Source: Verrucomicrobiota bacterium (GTDB lineage: Bacteria; Verrucomicrobiota; Verrucomicrobiia; Limisphaerales; SXTU01). Taken from it: DNA of 64,000 bases. The notes under the pieces are model-generated. The model searched no databases and had not been told where the DNA came from. It saw only the letters and a program-made list of their open reading frames with translations. Shown here one piece after another: positions 1 to 10,662 of this stretch. The stretch covers positions 20,229 through 84,228 of the forward strand of contig VHDH01000001.1 of the NCBI GenBank assembly GCA_016871445.1, written 5' to 3'. The number at the start of each line of letters is the position of its first letter. Position 1 is the stretch's first letter. A program made the position numbers and the translations under genes.

Positions 1-1747
<1,747 letters not shown>

Positions 1748-1751
1748 CTGC

Positions 1752-1794
1752 TTACGCATTACGCACTACGTAATGAGTAATGCGTGATGCGTAA
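1752..1794 (+). repeat. Imperfect palindrome between atpD and atpC
   Basis: A 43-base inverted repeat fills most of the atpD-atpC gap. The outer arms, starting TTACGCATTACGCA on the left and ending TGCGTGATGCGTAA on the right, pair over about 18 bp with one G-U wobble and one mismatch. The centre contains TACGTAAT. It lies inside an operon with no T-run after it, so it is unlikely to be a terminator. An mRNA-stabilising or processing hairpin, or a REP-like dispersed repeat, fits better. A shorter related stretch (CGCATTACGTAAT) occurs near 9674 in another intergenic gap. Confidence 0.6.
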
Positions 1795-1803
1795 CCAAAA
1801 GAC

Positions 1804-2214
1804 ATGGCCGCGACCCTCAAACTCGAAATCGTCACCCCGGAGGCGAAGATCTACTCCGAGGACGTGGACATGGTCACGCTCCCCGGCGTCGAAGGTGAGA
1901 TGGGCATCTACCCGATGCACATCCCGCTGATGACGCAGATTGCCCACGGCGAGATCGTGGCCCGCAAAGGCGGTGTGGATCATTACCTTGCCACGGGCGA
2001 GGGCTTCGTGCAGGTGACCGGTGATCGCGTGGCCATTCTGACCGACATGGCTATGAAGGCTGACGACATTGACGAAGCCAAGGCCGAGGAAGCCCGCAAG
2101 AAGGCCGAGGCCCGCCTCGCCGAGAAGCTCACTGACGAGGAAAACGCAACCGTTCAGGCTGCGCTGCTCCACTCGATGACGCAACTCAATGTCAAGCGAC
2201 GCAATCGCCGGTAG
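1804..2214 (+). CDS. atpC: ATP synthase F1 subunit epsilon
   Basis: Epsilon subunit of F1, part of the central stalk and a regulator of ATP hydrolysis. The 136-residue product has the N-terminal beta-sandwich (LKLEIVTPEAKIYSEDVDMV, then LPGVEGEMGIYPMH, a hallmark of the family) and a C-terminal helical part rich in Ala/Glu/Lys (about residues 95-136) that in the family can extend along gamma to inhibit hydrolysis. It follows atpD after a 56-base gap holding a hairpin and is the last gene of the operon: a strong terminator begins 21 bases after the stop. Confidence 0.95.
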   Translation: MAATLKLEIVTPEAKIYSEDVDMVTLPGVEGEMGIYPMHIPLMTQIAHGEIVARKGGVDHYLATGEGFVQVTGDRVAILTDMAMKADDIDEAKAEEARKKAEARLAEKLTDEENATVQAALLHSMTQLNVKRRNRR

Positions 2215-2234
2215 CAGCTGGTTGTCCATTTCCG

Positions 2235-2267
2235 AGCGGTGGACTTCGGTCCACCGCTATTTTTTTT
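2235..2267 (+). terminator. Rho-independent terminator of the atp operon
   Basis: A perfect 10-bp stem, AGCGGTGGAC paired with GTCCACCGCT, closes a TTCG tetraloop and is followed by A and eight T residues. This is a textbook intrinsic terminator for rightward transcription of atpGDC. It overlaps the last codons and stop of the convergent AsmA-like gene, whose C-terminal Lys-Lys codons are the complement of the T-run. One sequence therefore serves as terminator on one strand and coding end on the other. Confidence 0.95.
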
Positions 2268-5200
2268 CCGGCTCTGCTTTGTCTGGCGTAAGGAACTCGC
2301 GGATGGTCTGAAACGGTCGCAATGGCAGCAGGAGAAACTTGGGAATGAAGCGCGGCTCGCTCCTCGGGTTGCTCAGCGAACCAGTCACGCGATACTCGAA
2401 CACCTTCGTCACTGGCGATGTGAGCAGGCTTAGCAGCGGGCCGACTAGGAAGGCGTCCCGAAACATCTCGGCCTCGACGTTGGCATAAACCTTGCCGGTG
2501 AAGTCTACGGTGCCGTCGTAGTGCAGGCGGGCGGGAGGTGAGAGGATTTCGAGATCCTTCGTGTAAATGACGCCGTTGGTCAGGATGAAGCTTCCCTTTG
2601 CTTCCTTTGCACGGCTGCTTCCGAGATCCTTGTTGATGGCATTCAACACGGGGGAAAAGAGGCCGAAGATCGGGATATCCCACAGCAAACCGTCGGTGAG
2701 CCGCACCTCACCGGAGCCCTGCCAGCTTTGCCAGTTGGTAGTGTTGGCGCTAGTGACCGTCACCCGGCCGCCCAAGGCGCCCTCCAGCCGGTTGGTCTTG
2801 CCGTTCAGCTCCGCGACGAAGCCCGGCAGGTTGGCGTTGGTGAAGCCGAGGTTGAAACCGAAGTTCGCGCTGCGTAGCGGAGTAAGGTCGAAGTTAAGGT
2901 CTCCGAAAATCCTGCCGCCATGGAATCCGCCGATTAAATTGGTTATGACAACGCGGTTGGTGACCCAATGAACGGTCGCGTTAACTTGTGGCAAGTGGAA
3001 GAACGACCAGCGGAACGGTCCGCTCACAATGTCGAAGTGTAGGTCGGTGCTCTCCGAATCCCCGAAGGGAATCGAGCCGTGGACACGCACGGTCGGGGCG
3101 TTGCTAAATTGGTAGGCTAAGATCGTATTGGCCGTCTGTGGGCCAATAATGCGCGTGAAGGCGTAGGGGTCGAAGGTGCTGTGCGCGTTGTTGATCCAGA
3201 GCCGCTGAAGCTGCGCATCAATCCGTAGGTCCGGCGCAGTGATGACGCCAGCCCCACGGCGGGCACGCACATCGGTAATGGTAAATAACTCATTGGTGAA
3301 GCTCACCGAGCCTCTAAAATCGTCCACTTGCTCGCCACGAAGAACGAAGTTGGTGGCCGCTACAGACGCACGGAAACCACTCTCCTCGCGCGCGCGCCAT
3401 TGGCCCCAAATTTCACCCTCTACGAAGGGCGGGACCGAGAAGTTGAAATTGGTGAGGATGCGCTTGTCCTCCGGACGCTCCAATAAAGGTTCGATGGCAC
3501 TTGGGAAGACGTTCGCCCGACCAGTCCAGTGATACTGGTGCGTGTGTGGGTTGACAGTGTAGGCAAGTCGGACTTCGCCTTCGGGCCTGCGCGCCCAGAG
3601 ATTAGGCAGGCGTAGGACGCCGTTGGTGAGAGTGAGATCGGTGCTGGCTTCGAGATACGTCGCATTGCGATAAGCACCGCCCGGACTGTCCACGTGAGCG
3701 GCGAGCGTCACGGAATCGCCGACCGCTTTCCAGTCGGGCGCAAGGTTCGTCCATTCCGGCAGTATGAGGGCCACGCTGGCCCGGGCCTTGGGCACGGCAT
3801 TAAACGTAAAGCGCGACAATTCGCGCTGCGTATTCGTATGCAACAAGTGCTGGATGCGATAAACGTCGAAGTCGAGCTGGCCGGTCGCGGCAGCGTGCCG
3901 GGTAGCCACGTCGAGGCGCGCGTGGGTGTCGAGTGTCCCGCCGTAAAGTTCGGCGTGGAGGTTGGTGACGTTTAAGTGCGGTGCTCGCCATTGCGCGTCA
4001 AAGTTCAACTTTCCAAGTTCGAGCGGCTTTAAGTCGGATTTCACCCCGTCCAATGCCACGGAGGTTTCCACCTGCCAGGGCGCGAGATTGGTCCAGAAGC
4101 CCCACGTGGCTGGAGCGTCGGGAACCGGTGTGCCAACTTGGGAAACCTTCGCTGACGCACGAGCCTGTTTCGCCCCACCCCATTTCGTCTTAAGCAGGGC
4201 GACCTGCGTTTCGGCGTCGGCGGCTAGCAACTGCTTGCGGGTGGTTGCGAAGATAGCTTTGCCGGTCAACCTGCCCTCAGCCAGTTGCGCCCATTCGGAT
4301 TTCAGCCCCGTCGTACTCAAGTTTAGGCTCGTCAGTAGCTCATCCGGGGTCAGAGGAAGCGGTGTGGTCTGGCCGGAAAGTCGAAACAGCGCGGCTTCTG
4401 CCCACTTCGATTTGCCGTCGCGCACCGTCACCTCCCACGCAGCATCCCAGTCGTTGGTGCGCGCGGACTGACGGTTCAGTCGGGCGGTGAGCAGGAGGTG
4501 TTCAGCGCTGGCACTGAATTGAGTGGAGCGCACGCGAGCGGTTTCGAGGCGAAATTCCGCGCTGGCCGCGCCGTTGGTTCCAGGTGGCTGGACAATGCGC
4601 ACGGTGAAGTTGGCAGCGCGCCCACTGCCCCATGGGGTACGTAGGTCCGGCGCCTTCACCTTTAGGTCTGCCTGCAAGCCGCGCTCTAGCTGCGCGTCGG
4701 CGCGGAGCGCCAACTCGATTTCCGGCGGATCGGCATACTGCACGCGCGCCAGCTCGTGCAAGATGCGGTGCAGGATTTCTTCCGCACCCACCCTGAGTGT
4801 TGTGAGAGACGTGTCAGAGTCGGACGGCCGTCTCCGTTTCTTACCCAGCGCACTCGCATTGGTGACGACAGCACTGAACTTCATCTCTATACCTTGCACG
4901 GTAGCGGTGAGTTGCGGCAGTTCCCACACATCACCGGGCAGGAAACGCACTGCCGTTGCCAGATTCGTGACTGTTAGCGTATGGGGTGGAAGATTAGTCG
5001 GGGCGAGCGTCCACTTCAGCGCGCCTTGACGCAGCGCGACGCCGCTGACGACAAACTCGAAGCGTTGCAACGCCTCGTGGTCGAGTTGCACCTCGGCCTC
5101 AGCTATGGCGAATTGCGGTCCTGCTGCATCTCCTGTAGTGGCGAGGGTGATGCCCTCCGCAACTAGACCGCGAAACCACTGCCAGCGCAGCCGGGTGAAT

Positions 5201-5427
5201 TCGAGCTTGAGCCCTTGTGTCTCCAAGTCGGCCAGCACGGGCTGCTTGACGAAGTCGGGCACTCCAATCTGGTTGAACCAGAGAAATGCGCACAGCGCCG
5301 CCAGCACCAGCAGCAAGCACAGAATGCGCACGCAGCGGAAGGCGATCCGGCAGATACGCCATAAGGTCCAGCGTTTGCGTTGAGTCGGGGATTCTTTCAT
5401 CGCGCGGCGCGGCGCGGGCCGCCTCAC
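2257..5427 (-). CDS. Large AsmA-like (AsmA_2/TamB-type) membrane-anchored protein
   Basis: A 1,056-residue protein with one N-terminal membrane anchor (about residues 31-52, LCLLLVLAALCAFLW) followed by a long beta-rich periplasmic body with many short F/W-x-N strands. The C-terminal region, with GLLWDIPIFGLFSPVLNAIN and a final VTGSLSNPRSEPRF, is the conserved end of AsmA-like proteins. Family members (AsmA, YhdP, TamB) form lipid-binding grooves bridging inner and outer membrane, so a role in envelope lipid homeostasis is plausible but inferred. The GTG start at 5427 overlaps the upstream stop as GTGA, suggesting coupling; ATG at 5400 (MKESPTQ) is an alternative. It is the last gene of the Gld-type cluster and its end overlaps the atp terminator. 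Confidence 0.75.
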   Translation of the reverse strand: MRRPAPRRAMKESPTQRKRWTLWRICRIAFRCVRILCLLLVLAALCAFLWFNQIGVPDFVKQPVLADLETQGLKLEFTRLRWQWFRGLVAEGITLATTGDAAGPQFAIAEAEVQLDHEALQRFEFVVSGVALRQGALKWTLAPTNLPPHTLTVTNLATAVRFLPGDVWELPQLTATVQGIEMKFSAVVTNASALGKKRRRPSDSDTSLTTLRVGAEEILHRILHELARVQYADPPEIELALRADAQLERGLQADLKVKAPDLRTPWGSGRAANFTVRIVQPPGTNGAASAEFRLETARVRSTQFSASAEHLLLTARLNRQSARTNDWDAAWEVTVRDGKSKWAEAALFRLSGQTTPLPLTPDELLTSLNLSTTGLKSEWAQLAEGRLTGKAIFATTRKQLLAADAETQVALLKTKWGGAKQARASAKVSQVGTPVPDAPATWGFWTNLAPWQVETSVALDGVKSDLKPLELGKLNFDAQWRAPHLNVTNLHAELYGGTLDTHARLDVATRHAAATGQLDFDVYRIQHLLHTNTQRELSRFTFNAVPKARASVALILPEWTNLAPDWKAVGDSVTLAAHVDSPGGAYRNATYLEASTDLTLTNGVLRLPNLWARRPEGEVRLAYTVNPHTHQYHWTGRANVFPSAIEPLLERPEDKRILTNFNFSVPPFVEGEIWGQWRAREESGFRASVAATNFVLRGEQVDDFRGSVSFTNELFTITDVRARRGAGVITAPDLRIDAQLQRLWINNAHSTFDPYAFTRIIGPQTANTILAYQFSNAPTVRVHGSIPFGDSESTDLHFDIVSGPFRWSFFHLPQVNATVHWVTNRVVITNLIGGFHGGRIFGDLNFDLTPLRSANFGFNLGFTNANLPGFVAELNGKTNRLEGALGGRVTVTSANTTNWQSWQGSGEVRLTDGLLWDIPIFGLFSPVLNAINKDLGSSRAKEAKGSFILTNGVIYTKDLEILSPPARLHYDGTVDFTGKVYANVEAEMFRDAFLVGPLLSLLTSPVTKVFEYRVTGSLSNPRSEPRFIPKFLLLPLRPFQTIREFLTPDKAEPEKK

Positions 5428-7253
5428 ATGGATGGGCTAAGGTAAGGGACGATATAGTCCATGAACAGCGGGCGTGGAAACTCAAAGATAAGGGGCTGGC
5501 GCGTGCGCGGGTCGGTGACGGCTGCCCATGGGTGGCGGCCTTGGGGGATAAAACCCAACATTACTACATTCGTCCGGGCCGGATTTCCACCCAGCTCGAT
5601 GCTCACGCGGTGGCGTGTCTCGGAAATTCCGTAAAGTGGCAGGCGGTCTGCGCCGAGATGAACCCATCGCTCGGCGCGCAGCCGTCCCAATCGGAACAGG
5701 GTCTCCTCCAATGCGCTATTGCGCACGTCGTCCACGGGCTGACCGGCTTCGCTCCAGCGCCCGTCCCCGGCGCGCGCGAGTCGGCGTGTGCGGCCGTCAA
5801 ACTCCACCGTCACAGCGGCAACTTGGTTGGTAGCGAAGCTCCATACCGTGCGGTCTTGCATCTGCCATAACGCCCACGGCAGGCCTGGATCCACGTCGCC
5901 GCGGGCGACGACATAGACGGAGCCTTCATCGTGTCGACGTGCGTAAAGGCGGTCGGGCGGCAGGTTCGTCACGGCGCCAAAGTCCAGCCGCGCCACGAGC
6001 CGGTTGGTCGGTGCTTCCGCCGCGTTGGTCACCCTGGACAGCAGAGTGAGCGAGCGAGCAGGTGTGGCGAGGCCGTAGGCCGCGTAGTCAGTGACTATCT
6101 CCTTCTCCAGCTCGCGGGCCGCCAGCGTCTCAAGGTTCAGCAGGAAGCTCTGCATGAGTTGCGCATCGATCGGCGTCCTAAGGGAGTCATCAGCCACCCA
6201 AACTATGTTGGTCGCGCTGTTGGTTTGACGGCGGAGAGTGAACGGCTCACGGCCACGTACCTCGATGGCGTTGAAGGCGTCTGGGGCGAACGCATCGAGC
6301 AGCCGGTGCTCGGAGTAGTTCCAAATTGGCGCACGCATGTATGCGAGCGGTTCGGCAGCAACAAGCATGATATTGGTGGTTGCGAGGTTACGCGCATAGA
6401 CCAGCTCCGGCTGGTTGGTCGGGCTCCGGCCGAACTGCACAATCAGCGTGTCGTTCGTACCGGAGCTAAAGACCAGTTCCGCCTCGGGCGTTTGCAAGCC
6501 AAAGGGATCGAGGTCTGCCTTGGGATCATCCGTCACGAAGCGCTGGACGGGCCATTGCTGCAAGTCTACGAGCAGTTGTTCGATAAGCGGGGTGTTGCCA
6601 CGTTTTTCGGGCGCGGGTTGCGCGATACGCCAGAGCTGGTTGGTCACCTTTCGCTGGAACAGCACGTCGCGCGGCCCAGTGCGCACACGCAGCCGGTCAA
6701 ATTTCACACCGGCCAGCGAAAACAACTGCCGGTCCCGCCAGTCGTCAGCCGTTTGGGGCAGGAACTTCAGCAGGTTTGCGTCAGTCACTGCGACGTGTGG
6801 TGCGCCGATGACCTGCACGTAGAGTTGGTCGTTGACCGGGGTGCGCGCGCCGATGCGCAATTCGACTGGCGCTTCGCCTTGGTGAAACCGCAGCGTGGCA
6901 TGTGGTGGATCGAGGCCGAAATCGGCTGGTGATTTCACCTGCCCGGCCGGAACGACGAGCTGCGGTCGCAGTTGGGCGCACACATCCAGCAGCGTCTTGA
7001 GCAATAGGGAATTCGCTGGGTAAGCAACTGGGTGTGTGAGGTGCCATCTCCCGGCATTGAATTCAGCGTTTACTGCAAGATTCGTGCGGGTCAACTCCAC
7101 GCGCGTAACCGTGGCGGGCCGGAGGCGCGGCACGAGCGGTGCGGCGGTGGGCGAAGGTGGCGGCGCGGTCGACTGGCGCGTCTCGGTGACCACGATAAAC
7201 GCGAGCAACGCGAGCGCTATGGCCACCAGCAGTTTATTCAAAGAGCAGTTCAT
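5424..7253 (-). CDS. DUF4340 domain protein of a Gld-type ABC cluster
   Basis: 609 residues with an N-terminal signal anchor (KLLVAIALALLAFIVV) and repeated segments of the DUF4340 type. These include a strand pattern near the start (VTRVELTRTN, then WHLTHPVAYPAN) and later FDRLRVRTG and FNAIEVRGREPF units that look like internal repeats of one fold. DUF4340 proteins commonly follow GldA/GldF/GldG-like ABC genes in Bacteroidota, Planctomycetota and Verrucomicrobiota. Their biochemical role is not established. It sits 65 bases after the GldG-like gene, with its stop inside the AsmA-like start. Confidence 0.8.
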   Translation of the reverse strand: MNCSLNKLLVAIALALLAFIVVTETRQSTAPPPSPTAAPLVPRLRPATVTRVELTRTNLAVNAEFNAGRWHLTHPVAYPANSLLLKTLLDVCAQLRPQLVVPAGQVKSPADFGLDPPHATLRFHQGEAPVELRIGARTPVNDQLYVQVIGAPHVAVTDANLLKFLPQTADDWRDRQLFSLAGVKFDRLRVRTGPRDVLFQRKVTNQLWRIAQPAPEKRGNTPLIEQLLVDLQQWPVQRFVTDDPKADLDPFGLQTPEAELVFSSGTNDTLIVQFGRSPTNQPELVYARNLATTNIMLVAAEPLAYMRAPIWNYSEHRLLDAFAPDAFNAIEVRGREPFTLRRQTNSATNIVWVADDSLRTPIDAQLMQSFLLNLETLAARELEKEIVTDYAAYGLATPARSLTLLSRVTNAAEAPTNRLVARLDFGAVTNLPPDRLYARRHDEGSVYVVARGDVDPGLPWALWQMQDRTVWSFATNQVAAVTVEFDGRTRRLARAGDGRWSEAGQPVDDVRNSALEETLFRLGRLRAERWVHLGADRLPLYGISETRHRVSIELGGNPARTNVVMLGFIPQGRHPWAAVTDPRTRQPLIFEFPRPLFMDYIVPYLSPSM

Positions 7254-7318
7254 GGGAACTGTGTTGTGGGGTGCGCCGGAGATGTAAGATTAGCAATGAT
7301 GCAGCTCATGGTTTTTTC

Positions 7319-8800
7319 TCACATCTGTCGCCGGAACCACACAAGCAGCCCTAAGCCCAAGATTCCCCCAGGGATGCCAAGCATCAGGATGAACTGCACC
7401 GAGCGCATTTGCGCGTCGCTCATATTGAAAATGTATTCTCGCACTGGGCGCGCCGCTACGCCCACGAGCCGGGGCCGATCCACTAACCAGTTCACCGCAT
7501 TAGCGGCGAAGTCGCGGTTGACCGCATTTTCCAACATGGTGTTACCGAGAAAAAATGACTCGCCCACGACCACCATGCGCGTGGAGCCGCCCTCGATGTT
7601 GCGCAAACCGCCCCGCTCGACGGCGACGGCGACTGGAATTACGCCCACCCGATCCTCGCGCGGGTCGAACTGCAGACTGGCCCGCCGGCCAATTGCCTTA
7701 CCGGCGGGCGAGGTGGCAACGAGCGGCTTGACCTGTGGGGCATCGGAGCCTTGGCCGGTGGGCGCTCGGGGCGTGACGGAGCGGGGTGTGGCTAGCACGA
7801 GGCCGCCCTGAGTTTTTCCAAACGGCCGAGTGATCTCGTGGTCGCCGTAATAACTCAGAATGACATAACTGCCGTCGCGCACGCCGTTAGCGTCGGTCAC
7901 CACGTCGTCGCCCAGTTCGACGCCCCAAGCGCGCAGGAGGAGTTCGAGGCCAGCGTTGCTGTTCTGCGGGATTAGCACGAGCGCGCGGCCACCTCGGCTA
8001 AGGTAATTATTTAACTGGTTGACTTCATCAGCGTGCAATGGCGCGAACGGTCCGGCGACGATAAGCAGGCTGCAATCGGCAGGCACCTCGTTGGTGCCGC
8101 CCAGCGTGAGCTCGAAGGGCGTCAGGCCATAGCCACGCTGGATCAACTCGATGAATTTGCCGTAACCCGTGGGCGTGATGGCGGTGGTGGGGTCATGTTC
8201 CTTGTGACCACGCAGGTAGTAAGTGTGGAGTTTACGATTCTCCATTAGCGTGATGATGGCCGAAGTAAAGTAGGATTCTCCGGTGAAAGACTTACGCGTT
8301 ACGTTGCGGCTTTTTCCGGCTAATAGCTCGTTGGTGTCATACTCCGATAATTCGCCTTGTCGTACAATGCGGCTGCGTTCGCCCAACGTGAAGATGACAA
8401 CGTCCTTAGTGTTGGGCGGGAGCTTGACGGCGAGCTTGGTGCGCTCTGCTTCTGCCGGCTCGGTGAGGTAGTTAACGGTCGAAATTTTGACGCGCGGGCT
8501 GGCGGCGGCGTATTGGCGGAGGGTTTGGAGGATGGGCGTGTAGAGCGTTTCGTCTGGGTCATAGAAGAGCGTAACGTGCAGGTCATTCGTGAGTGCGCCC
8601 ACTACTTGAAGCGTGACCGGCGCGAGCGGCGGTACCCGGTCTTCCGAAAACGACATGCGCCGGAAATAGCGCGTGGCGATGAGGTTTACCATCAGCACGA
8701 TGGCGACCATGGCCACAACGCCGACCAGCAAGCCTAGGCCCGCGCCGAACTTGCGCGCGGCAGAAAAACTGGGCGCCGGATTTTGGAGGCCGTCAGGCAT
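7319..8800 (-). CDS. GldG-like ABC transporter auxiliary protein
   Basis: A 493-residue protein with an N-terminal transmembrane segment (about residues 17-42), a large extracytoplasmic domain and a C-terminal transmembrane segment (about 466-488), ending in a basic tail. The order and the motifs VTLFYDPDE, TYYLRGHKEHDP and SLLIVAGPFAPL match the ABC_transp_aux/GldG family: substrate-binding-like auxiliary subunits of ABC exporters first described in gliding motility. The substrate is unknown. It follows the permease gene by 35 bases, so a GldA-F-G set is complete here. Presence of the set does not prove gliding; it is widespread in non-gliding members of these phyla. Confidence 0.85.
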   Translation of the reverse strand: MPDGLQNPAPSFSAARKFGAGLGLLVGVVAMVAIVLMVNLIATRYFRRMSFSEDRVPPLAPVTLQVVGALTNDLHVTLFYDPDETLYTPILQTLRQYAAASPRVKISTVNYLTEPAEAERTKLAVKLPPNTKDVVIFTLGERSRIVRQGELSEYDTNELLAGKSRNVTRKSFTGESYFTSAIITLMENRKLHTYYLRGHKEHDPTTAITPTGYGKFIELIQRGYGLTPFELTLGGTNEVPADCSLLIVAGPFAPLHADEVNQLNNYLSRGGRALVLIPQNSNAGLELLLRAWGVELGDDVVTDANGVRDGSYVILSYYGDHEITRPFGKTQGGLVLATPRSVTPRAPTGQGSDAPQVKPLVATSPAGKAIGRRASLQFDPREDRVGVIPVAVAVERGGLRNIEGGSTRMVVVGESFFLGNTMLENAVNRDFAANAVNWLVDRPRLVGVAARPVREYIFNMSDAQMRSVQFILMLGIPGGILGLGLLVWFRRQM

Positions 8801-8835
8801 GAGTTAAGCTTGCGACTTTAGGGGGGAATTTGCCT

Positions 8836-9588
8836 TCATTTCCACCTCCGGCTTTCCACTACCTTCAGCGTGAGGAACAGGAATAGTCCCGTTAAACTCA
8901 GGTAAAATACAACCGGCCGCGTGTCCACCACGCCGCGCGTGAAGTCTTTCATGTGATCAACCATCGAGACATGTTGGAGAATGGCGCTTTGCCAACCCGG
9001 TTTGGGCGGCAAGATATGGGTGAGGTAACCTAGCAGAAACAGCCCAAGGCCGAGCACGAAAGCGTTCATAGCGGCGATGATCTGATTGCGCGTTAGCGAC
9101 GAGGCGAAGCAGCCCAGCGCTGTGTAGAGTGTGCCGAACAGAAAGATGCCGACGCACGTTCCTCCCAGCGCGCCGGTATCCACCTGCGCGAGGTCTACGG
9201 AAAAGCGCTTGAGCAGGAACGGATACGCCAGTAGCGGCAGCCAAGCCGACATAAAGAAGAGCAACGCGCCCGTGAACTTCGCGAGCACCACTTGCGCGTC
9301 ACCCACGGGCGTAGTCATAAGCGTCTCATAAGTGCCCGAAGATTTTTCCGTCGCAAAGGAGCGCATTGTGATGATGGGCGGGGCCAGTAACATCACGAGC
9401 CAAAACAGGCCATTGTTAAAGAACGCCTCTGTCACCGGCACGTCAAAGGGCTTGTTCACCAGCGCCTGCAGCACGATGATAAAACTTAACCCCAACAAGA
9501 ACTGCATCGCCGCTACGATGACGTAGCCGATCAACGAGACGTAACACATGCCCAGTTCCCGACGGACGAGGGTAAGGAAGGGTTGCAT
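8836..9588 (-). CDS. ABC transporter permease (GldF-like, ABC-2 type)
   Basis: About 250 residues with six hydrophobic segments and a short polar N-terminus (TLVRRELGMCYVSLIGYV), typical of the GldF/ABC-2 permease family. The cytoplasmic segment after the second helix contains RSFATEKSSGTYETLMTTP, a conserved signature of these permeases. It pairs with the ATPase encoded just upstream (117-base gap) and the GldG-like protein downstream. An adjacent GTG at 9591 is an alternative start; ATG at 9588 is chosen. The transported molecule cannot be read from sequence. Confidence 0.88.
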   Translation of the reverse strand: MQPFLTLVRRELGMCYVSLIGYVIVAAMQFLLGLSFIIVLQALVNKPFDVPVTEAFFNNGLFWLVMLLAPPIITMRSFATEKSSGTYETLMTTPVGDAQVVLAKFTGALLFFMSAWLPLLAYPFLLKRFSVDLAQVDTGALGGTCVGIFLFGTLYTALGCFASSLTRNQIIAAMNAFVLGLGLFLLGYLTHILPPKPGWQSAILQHVSMVDHMKDFTRGVVDTRPVVFYLSLTGLFLFLTLKVVESRRWK

Positions 9589-9708
9589 CACTAATGTGAC
9601 CGATGGATGGAGTTTGCCAACCGGCGTCTGAGTCCAATGGATAAAATCAGGGTCGCCGTCGTGTTTCCCATTCGCATTACGTAATTCGTATGCCCGATCA
9701 TCTTAGGT

Positions 9709-10662
9709 TTATTCCTGCTCCCGCCGAGTGACATGCACGAAGATGTCCTCCAGCGAATGGCGTGTGCGAGTCAGTTCCCGCAAAGGCCAACTGCGCGCCT
9801 TAGCCAGCTCGAAGATTTGCGGCCGCAGGTCAATACCCGCGCGTGGCGTGAGCGCGCAGCGGTGAAAGCTACCTTCTGCCGCCACAATCTCGAAGTGTTC
9901 CACCTCCGCCATTTGCTCCCACGCTTCGCGCAGGTCCGGGACCGGCGCGGCTAACTCAGCAATGATTTGTTGGCCAGCGCTCATCTTGCGCTGCAGCTCG
10001 TCCAGCGTGCCGCTCTCGCGGATAGATCCTTGATGGATGATGATGACCCGCGTGCAGGTCAGCTCCACCTCAGGCAACAGGTGCGACGAGACGAACACCG
10101 TGCGGTCCCGGCTTACGTCTTTGATGAGCTGACGCACCGCGCGCGTGAGGTGTGCGTCGAGGTTCTTGGTCGGCTCGTCCAGGATGATCAGCTCTGGCTC
10201 GTGCACGAGCGCATCCGCCAACCCCACGCGCTGCCGGTAACCGCCGGAGAGCGTTCCGATCACCTTGCTCGCAACGTCACCCAAGCCGCACTGCTCGGTG
10301 ACGATATCCACACGCTCGCGGCTGCGCGCGACGCTTAGGCCCTTCAACCGGGCGCGAAATTTAAGGTATTCGCGCACCCGCATGTCTAGGTGGAGCGGAT
10401 TGCCCTCGGGCATGTAACCAATGCGCCGGCGCACTTCGTCCGCCTGCGTGAACACATCGAAACCCGCCACCCGCGCGGTGCCAGAGGTCGCCGGCATAAA
10501 GCACGAGAGCATACGCATCGTAGTTGTCTTGCCCGCGCCGTTCTGACCGAGGAAGCCGACGATTTCGCCACGCTTCACGGAGAACGTCAGGTCTCGCACC
10601 GCCGCGCGGCTTCCGTAGCGCTTGGTGAGGTTCTCGACCTCGATCATGGGCGCGGTGCTCAT
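9709..10662 (-). CDS. ABC transporter ATP-binding protein (GldA-like)
   Basis: ATPase subunit that would power the permease encoded next. In 317 residues it has Walker A GQNGAGKTT (39-47), the ABC signature LSGGYRQR (138-145), Walker B LIILDEPT (158-165) and a switch histidine in VFVSSHLLPEVE. The C-terminal 80 residues form an extra domain, as in CcmA/GldA-type exporters. The helix after Walker B reads KNLD where GLD is usual, a minor change. The ATG overlaps the stop of the HtrA-like gene by four bases (ATGA), so protease and transporter are probably translated together. Confidence 0.9.
   Translation of the reverse strand: MSTAPMIEVENLTKRYGSRAAVRDLTFSVKRGEIVGFLGQNGAGKTTTMRMLSCFMPATSGTARVAGFDVFTQADEVRRRIGYMPEGNPLHLDMRVREYLKFRARLKGLSVARSRERVDIVTEQCGLGDVASKVIGTLSGGYRQRVGLADALVHEPELIILDEPTKNLDAHLTRAVRQLIKDVSRDRTVFVSSHLLPEVELTCTRVIIIHQGSIRESGTLDELQRKMSAGQQIIAELAAPVPDLREAWEQMAEVEHFEIVAAEGSFHRCALTPRAGIDLRPQIFELAKARSWPLRELTRTRHSLEDIFVHVTRREQE

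Noticed and set aside
5424..10662. Gliding motility machinery
   Set aside because: GldA/F/G-like genes alone are common in non-gliding bacteria; no gldJ/K/L/M/N or spr genes are seen.
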